Translations under genes and position numbers: made by a program
Notes under the pieces: model-generated
The model's database searches: none
Seen by the model: the letters and a program-made list of their open reading frames with translations, nothing else
Told to the model about the DNA's origin: nothing
Source of the DNA: DASQWC01 sp035640475
Lineage (GTDB): Bacteria; Actinomycetota; JAICYB01
Direction of reading: 5' to 3'
Length of the DNA: 12,696 nucleotides
Assembly (NCBI GenBank): GCA_035640475.1
Contig: DASQWC010000078.1
Coordinates: forward strand, 1-12,696
Part shown: one piece after another, positions 9,618 through 12,696 of the stretch
Layout: every line of letters starts with the position of its first letter
How positions within the stretch are numbered: position 1 is the stretch's first letter

Positions 9618-10163
9618 TCACTCCTTCGTCCTGGCTAGTTGTTCGCGAAGCTCCTGGAGACGACGTCGCACCGTCGCATCGATGACTTGGTCGCCGACCT
9701 TCGCGTAGATGCCGCCGACCACAGCCGGGTCGACGAAGACCTTGACCTCGACCCGCTTCCCCGTCGCCTTTCCGAGCGCGTCGGCAAGCTTCTGCTTCGT
9801 CTCGTCGTCGAGCTCGACCGCCGTCCGGACTTCGGCCATCACCTTGTCGCGCGCCTCCGAAGCCAACTCGGCGAGTGAGGCGACGATCTCGGAGAGCTCG
9901 CGGGCCCGGCCCTGTGAAACGACGAACTCGAGAATGTTCAGGGTTTGCGGGGAGGCGCGATCGCCGAGCAGGTCCTCGACGACGGCGAACTTCCGCTCGC
10001 GCGGGATGGCGATGTCTGTCAGCGATGAGCGCAGTTCGCTCGACTGCTCGACGGCTTTCGCGAAGCGGAACAGCTCGTCGGAGACGCGCTCGAGCGCACC
10101 CTCGGCCTCCGCGATCTGAAGGATCGCGGTGGCGTAGCCGCGGATGAGCTCGCGCTTCTCCAT
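9618..10163 (-). CDS. atpH: ATP synthase F1 subunit delta (OSCP type)
   Basis: A 181-residue peripheral-stalk protein that joins the top of the alpha/beta hexamer to subunit b. The N-terminal helical domain begins MEKRELIRGYATAILQIAE. The C-terminal signature VVGGIYAKVGDQVIDATVRR then RLQELREQL matches the OSCP/delta pattern 'GG....G...D.S....L..L'. Length fits the bacterial family (about 177-180). It is a stand-alone delta, not the b-delta fusion found in mycobacteria. ATG 10163 is three bases after the atpF TAG, with AAGGGA about six bases upstream inside the atpF end. Confidence 0.95.
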   Translation of the reverse strand: MEKRELIRGYATAILQIAEAEGALERVSDELFRFAKAVEQSSELRSSLTDIAIPRERKFAVVEDLLGDRASPQTLNILEFVVSQGRARELSEIVASLAELASEARDKVMAEVRTAVELDDETKQKLADALGKATGKRVEVKVFVDPAVVGGIYAKVGDQVIDATVRRRLQELREQLARTKE

Positions 10164-10166
10164 GCG

Positions 10167-10742
10167 CTATCCCTTCTTGCCGTTGCCTGCCGCTGCGGTC
10201 TCGGTGATGAACTGCTCGACGAGCTGGCGCTGCGACGCCGGATCGGAGAGCTCCTTGTTCAGCACGCGGGTCGCGGCCTCGATGGATATGTCGGCCACCA
10301 TGCGCTGGAGGTCGGCAAAGGCCCGGTGTTTCTCCTGCTCGGCGTCCTGTCGTGCCTTCTCGATGATCTGACGCGCTTCCTCTTCGGCCCGCGCGATGCG
10401 CTCTCGGCGTACGCCATCGGCCGCCTCGCTGGCCTCGCGGAGGATGCGGTCGGCTTCGCCGCGCGCGTCGGCGAGCTGCTGCTCGTACTGCTCACGCTTC
10501 TGCTCGCTCTCGAGCCGTGCCTGCTCGGCCCGCTCGAGCTCTGAGCGGATGGCTTGCTCGCGCTGCTGGAGACCCTTGCGCAGTGCGGGAAACGCGACAC
10601 GCGACAACAGCGCCAGAAGCGCGAAGAACGCTATTGCGCCGAAGATCAGCTCGTCGAGCTCGGGGAAGACGAGCCGTGTCGGATCGGCAGCTTCCGGCGC
10701 GTGCTCCTGCGCCAGTAACAGAAGTTTGCCTGCGATGTGCAT
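10167..10742 (-). CDS. atpF: ATP synthase Fo subunit b
   Basis: A 191-residue peripheral-stalk subunit. One membrane helix lies at about 33-52 (LIFGAIAFFALLALLSRVAF). A long charged coiled coil follows from about 58 to 150, rich in Glu, Arg, Gln and Ala (LQQREQAIRSELERAEQ, ARQIIEKARQDAEQEKHRAF). The C-terminal part contacts delta. The N-terminal tail of about 30 residues before the membrane helix is longer than in E. coli b (156 residues overall) and contains LLLLAQ. ATG 10742 lies nine bases after the atpE stop. GGAGG is five bases upstream, partly formed by that TAG. Only one b-type gene is present, so a b2 homodimer is expected. Confidence 0.95.
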   Translation of the reverse strand: MHIAGKLLLLAQEHAPEAADPTRLVFPELDELIFGAIAFFALLALLSRVAFPALRKGLQQREQAIRSELERAEQARLESEQKREQYEQQLADARGEADRILREASEAADGVRRERIARAEEEARQIIEKARQDAEQEKHRAFADLQRMVADISIEAATRVLNKELSDPASQRQLVEQFITETAAAGNGKKG

Positions 10743-10751
10743 TCCGCCCTC

Positions 10752-11003
10752 CTACTGGATCAGGAAGAAGAGCACGAAGCCGAGCAGCGCGAGCGCTTCG
10801 GCCAGTGCGAAGCCCAGGAACATGATGGGTCGCACGAGACCGGCCGCCTCCGGCTGTCTCGCGATCGCTTGGATCGCGTTGCCGAAGACGAGCCCGACAC
10901 CGATACCCGGCCCGATCGCGGCCAGGCCGTACACGAGACCCTTACCGATCGCGGAGACGTCGATCGTGGACGCCGCCTCCTGGGCCAGCAGCATGAGTTC
11001 CAT
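10752..11003 (-). CDS. atpE: ATP synthase Fo subunit c (rotor ring)
   Basis: An 83-residue hairpin of two membrane helices. Helix 1 carries the packing motif GPGIGVGLVFG (31-41), the polar loop is ARQPE (48-52), and helix 2 has the ion-binding Glu69 in FALAEALALLGFVL. The sodium-type signature (Gln in helix 1 plus Glu-Ser/Thr in helix 2) is absent: the positions hold Val/Gly and Glu-Ala, so proton coupling is predicted. The short N-terminus MELMLLAQEAASTID precedes helix 1. ATG 11003 is chosen for the AAGGAGGAGG directly upstream; an in-frame ATG at 10994 would give MLLAQ. Gap to atpB is 14 nt. Confidence 0.96.
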   Translation of the reverse strand: MELMLLAQEAASTIDVSAIGKGLVYGLAAIGPGIGVGLVFGNAIQAIARQPEAAGLVRPIMFLGFALAEALALLGFVLFFLIQ

Positions 11004-11017
11004 GCCTCCTCCTTCTT

Positions 11018-11815
11018 CTAGTGCTCCGCGTGCAGGGCACCTTCGATGTACACAGCCGTCAAGATCGTGATGATGAACGCCTGAATCAGTCCGATGAACA
11101 TCTCGAATCCGGTGAGGACGATCGACAGCGCGAACGGCACAGGCGACAGGATGTGCAGGAACAGGCTGTCGGAGCGGTACAGGAAGTAGCCGGAGGCCAG
11201 GAAGAAGATCGTCAGCATCACGTGGCCGGCCATCATGTTCGCGAAGAGCCGGACGGCCAGAGTCACCGGCCGGAAGATGAAGGTCGAGAACAGCTCGATC
11301 ACGATCAGCAGCGGCAGGATCGGCTTCGGGACGCCCGGGATAATCAGGGCGTTGCGGAAGTAGTTGATCGGTCCCTGCCGCCGGATCCCGATGTAATTGA
11401 AGACCACGTAGGACAGCGCCGCGAAGAAGAACGGGATCGCCATCCGGCTCGAGATCGGGAACTGGACAACCGGCACGACCTCCATGAAGTTCATCGCGAA
11501 GACAAAGAAGAACATCGACGTCAGAAGCGGCATGTAGCGCTCGCCTTCCGGACCGATCGTGGGCAGGACGATGTTCTCCCTCACGGCGTCGACGCCGGCC
11601 TCGACCGCGTTCTGCAGCGGGCCTGGAATGACGGCCGGACGACGGAAGGCCGCGAGGAACAGAGCGGCGACGAGCCCCGTGAGCACGAACATGACGATCG
11701 TGATGAACGTCACGCGGAATTCGATCCCGCCGACCTGGAACGTGAAGAACGGCGCAAACGTGAAGAGGTGGGTGACTTCGGGGACGTGGAACCCCGGGCC
11801 TTGGGCGAGCAGCAT
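11018..11815 (-). CDS. atpB: ATP synthase Fo subunit a
   Basis: A 265-residue, multi-helix membrane subunit forming the proton half-channels beside the c-ring. The essential arginine is Arg189 in TLAVRLFANMMAGHVML (185-201), equivalent to Arg210 in E. coli. The last helices carry FEMFIGLIQAFIITILTAVY, with Gln245 matching the conserved Gln252 of E. coli. PLQNAVEAGVDAVRENI and MNFMEVVPVV are also family motifs. The start is ATG 11815 (MLLAQGPG), with GGAGGG seven bases upstream; the frame extends 17 codons further but without support. The ATG shares one base with the atpI-like TAA (TAATG), so translation is coupled. Confidence 0.97.
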   Translation of the reverse strand: MLLAQGPGFHVPEVTHLFTFAPFFTFQVGGIEFRVTFITIVMFVLTGLVAALFLAAFRRPAVIPGPLQNAVEAGVDAVRENIVLPTIGPEGERYMPLLTSMFFFVFAMNFMEVVPVVQFPISSRMAIPFFFAALSYVVFNYIGIRRQGPINYFRNALIIPGVPKPILPLLIVIELFSTFIFRPVTLAVRLFANMMAGHVMLTIFFLASGYFLYRSDSLFLHILSPVPFALSIVLTGFEMFIGLIQAFIITILTAVYIEGALHAEH

Positions 11816-12207
11816 TATCGGACCCTCCACTGGGGGATGTAGGAGCCGCGAGCATAGCTGACGCACTCGGCCGCAAGCATCGCGACCAGCGCGACGCAGA
11901 AGGACACGGCAAACGTCGCGTCGTGAATCCAGGTGAAGCTCGCAACGACGGCAAACGCGACAAGCAACGCGAGCATTCGGACGACGAACACCGCGTAGCC
12001 GATCGACAAGACTCGCGGACGGAGCGTGGGAGCCCAGCCGGTCGAAAGCGCGGCGACGAGGTGATTGGCCGCGACGAGCCCGACGGCAATCGCCGACGAA
12101 GCGGCTCCCCGGCCCCCGGCCGCCAATCCGCAGACGACGAGAGCGAGAGCGCCGACCGGGATCAGCGAGAGGAACCCGACGCGCGCGAGATGAAGCTCAT
12201 GACGCAT
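11815..12207 (-). CDS. atpI: AtpI-like four-helix membrane protein (ATP synthase protein I)
   Basis: A 130-residue protein with four hydrophobic segments, near residues 9-31, 35-58, 66-90 and 95-116 (for example GFLSLIPVGALALVVCGLAA and FVVRMLALLVAFAVVASF). The ends are hydrophilic. Size, topology and position directly before atpB fit the AtpI family, which is poorly conserved in sequence. AtpI is thought to help assemble the c-ring or handle Mg2+; it is not a structural subunit. ATG 12207 is chosen because GGAGG lies about eight bases upstream; it overlaps the preceding gene by 11 nt. Function is assigned mainly by context. Confidence 0.75.
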   Translation of the reverse strand: MRHELHLARVGFLSLIPVGALALVVCGLAAGGRGAASSAIAVGLVAANHLVAALSTGWAPTLRPRVLSIGYAVFVVRMLALLVAFAVVASFTWIHDATFAVSFCVALVAMLAAECVSYARGSYIPQWRVR

Positions 12208-12550
12208 CCGGAGGCCCTCCTCTCGAGGGGGCGCCGTTCGGCGCATCCAGCCACGGGGTCGCGGGGTTCGGAACGTCGCGGAAGTACTTCACGTAGATGA
12301 GGTAGATGCTGGCGAAGTTGCCGACGAGGACGCCGATGACGAACAGCACCGGTTTGGTTCCGACCAGCCTGTCGATGCCGTAGCCGACTCCCCCCCAGAT
12401 CGCGATGCCGCCGACGATCGTTCCGAGCGCGTTCCACGCCTCGCCCATCCCGCGCCACATGCGGCGGCTTTCCAGATCGCGCTCTTGCCTCAAGGCGCGC
12501 CGGATTCTATCTGGGGAGCCGATCTGCCCGCCCCGGCCGTCCGTCCGCAC
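12197..12550 (-). CDS. atpZ: AtpZ/AtpI-family small membrane protein (GTG start)
   Basis: A 117-residue protein, first gene of the ATP synthase operon. A basic, polar N-terminus of about 35 residues precedes two membrane helices: AWNALGTIVGGIAIWGGVGY, then GIDRLVGTKP as the connecting loop, then VLFVIGVLVGNFASIYLIYV. This matches the AtpZ/ATPase gene 1 family, linked to Mg2+/Ca2+ handling and ATP synthase assembly. The C-terminal tail is Pro/Gly-rich. The start chosen is GTG 12550 because GGGAGG sits six bases upstream and lies downstream of the predicted promoter. An ATG at 12460 with GGAAAG at seven bases is a real alternative (87 residues) and would keep both helices. The open frame reaching 12619 is ruled out as it would start inside the promoter. 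Confidence 0.8.
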   Translation of the reverse strand: MRTDGRGGQIGSPDRIRRALRQERDLESRRMWRGMGEAWNALGTIVGGIAIWGGVGYGIDRLVGTKPVLFVIGVLVGNFASIYLIYVKYFRDVPNPATPWLDAPNGAPSRGGPPDAS

Positions 12551-12556
12551 CGCTTG

Positions 12557-12562
12557 CCTCCC
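12557..12562 (-). promoter_or_regulatory. Ribosome binding site of the first operon gene
   Basis: GGGAGG lies six bases before the GTG at 12550. It is among the best Shine-Dalgarno matches in the window and supports the GTG over the downstream ATG at 12460. Confidence 0.6.
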
Positions 12563-12574
12563 GTCGTCGGTAGG

Positions 12575-12598
12575 ACTTTGTGAATCTCTGCACAAAGT
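12575..12598. promoter_or_regulatory. Inverted repeat overlapping the -10 and start region (operator candidate)
   Basis: ACTTTGTG and CACAAAGT are perfect 8-bp arms around eight bases. The right arm overlaps the -10 by three bases, and the predicted start falls in the middle. A transcript beginning there would lack one arm, so a DNA operator is more likely than an RNA hairpin. Confidence 0.55.
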
Positions 12599-12624
12599 AT
12601 ACATACCATCGGTATGCAAGTCCA
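12596..12624 (-). promoter_or_regulatory. Predicted promoter of the ATP synthase operon
   Basis: On the minus strand TGGACT (12624-12619, four of six to TTGACA) and TATACT (12601-12596, five of six to TATAAT) are separated by exactly 17 bases. The expected transcription start is near 12589. The GTG start would then leave a leader of about 40 bases containing the ribosome site. AT-richness here contrasts sharply with the surroundings. It is the only strong sigma70-type match I found in the window. Confidence 0.72.
12602..12616. promoter_or_regulatory. Inverted repeat inside the promoter spacer (operator candidate)
   Basis: CATACC and GGTATG form a perfect 6-bp inverted repeat around three bases. 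It fills most of the 17-bp spacer between -35 and -10, so a dimeric regulator bound here would affect polymerase directly. No regulator gene is in the window. Confidence 0.5.
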
Positions 12625-12630
12625 GCGGCG

Positions 12631-12696
12631 GCTGTTGCGCGCTCCCGCGCGCTCCCAGTTAGATCGGGGGGCTGCCGCGCTGCGCGCGGCGGCTCC
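12631..12696 (-). repeat. Dispersed palindromic repeat, copy 2 (cut by right edge)
   Basis: Reading the minus strand, this matches 2091-2155 with a handful of differences and one extra base. The gccgcgc/gcgcggc stem (12674-12680 with 12684-12690) is intact and one difference lies in its loop. The tandem gggagcgcgc pair is identical. The element ends six bases upstream of the predicted -35 of the ATP synthase promoter. Its outer half, corresponding to 2071-2090, would lie beyond the window. Confidence 0.85.

Noticed and set aside
10752..11003. Sodium-coupled ATP synthase
   Set aside because: Subunit c lacks the helix-1 Gln and the Ser/Thr after the ion-binding Glu; the site reads Ala-Glu-Ala as in proton types.
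12575..12598. Riboswitch or 5' leader hairpin from the 8-bp inverted repeat
   Set aside because: The predicted start lies between the arms, so the transcript would contain only one of them; a DNA operator is the simpler reading.
12614..12619. TTGCAT as the -35 box of the operon promoter
   Set aside because: It is only 12 bases from the -10. TGGACT gives the normal 17-base spacing.

Overview
The window is high-GC bacterial DNA, roughly two-thirds G+C by eye. It is gene-dense and almost entirely transcribed leftwards. The ATP synthase beta subunit carries motifs resembling those of Actinobacteria, and F1/Fo genes are in the order B-E-F-H-A-G-D-C. The best guess is an actinobacterial-type lineage, possibly an uncultured one with a relative such as the Thermoleophilia. 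The sequence alone does not fix the phylum.

Right part (about 12630 down to 5260, minus strand): a complete F1Fo ATP synthase operon with two small membrane-protein genes in front (atpZ-like, atpI-like), then atpB, atpE, atpF, atpH, atpA, atpG, atpD and atpC. Gaps are 1-14 nt or the genes overlap, so it should be one transcript. A credible promoter lies at 12596-12624, with one inverted repeat inside its spacer and a second overlapping the -10 and expected start. This makes it look regulated. Subunit c has the proton-type site.

Middle part: a secreted, membrane-anchored SpoIID-domain protein (5218-3533) follows atpC after 41 nt. Further left, murA (1853-579), an SCP2-fold protein (569-147) and the start of meaB (146 to the window edge) form a second leftward run. 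Clusters containing atp, murA and spoIID genes are known in other Gram-positive bacteria.

Between spoIID and murA sit two rightward genes that break this layout: a secreted matrixin-type zinc protease (1927-2901) and, 36 nt later, a secreted and membrane-anchored protein (2938-3600). The second has the layout of animal tissue inhibitors of metalloproteinases (TIMPs): a mature N-terminus Cys-x-Cys and two further cysteines at almost the TIMP spacing. I read the two as a protease-inhibitor pair. This is the most interesting system in the window.

A dispersed palindromic repeat occurs twice, in opposite orientations. One copy is translated in frame inside the protease gene (2071-2155). The other lies just upstream of the ATP synthase promoter and runs off the right edge (12631-12696). 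No tRNA, rRNA, CRISPR array or recognisable transposase was seen.
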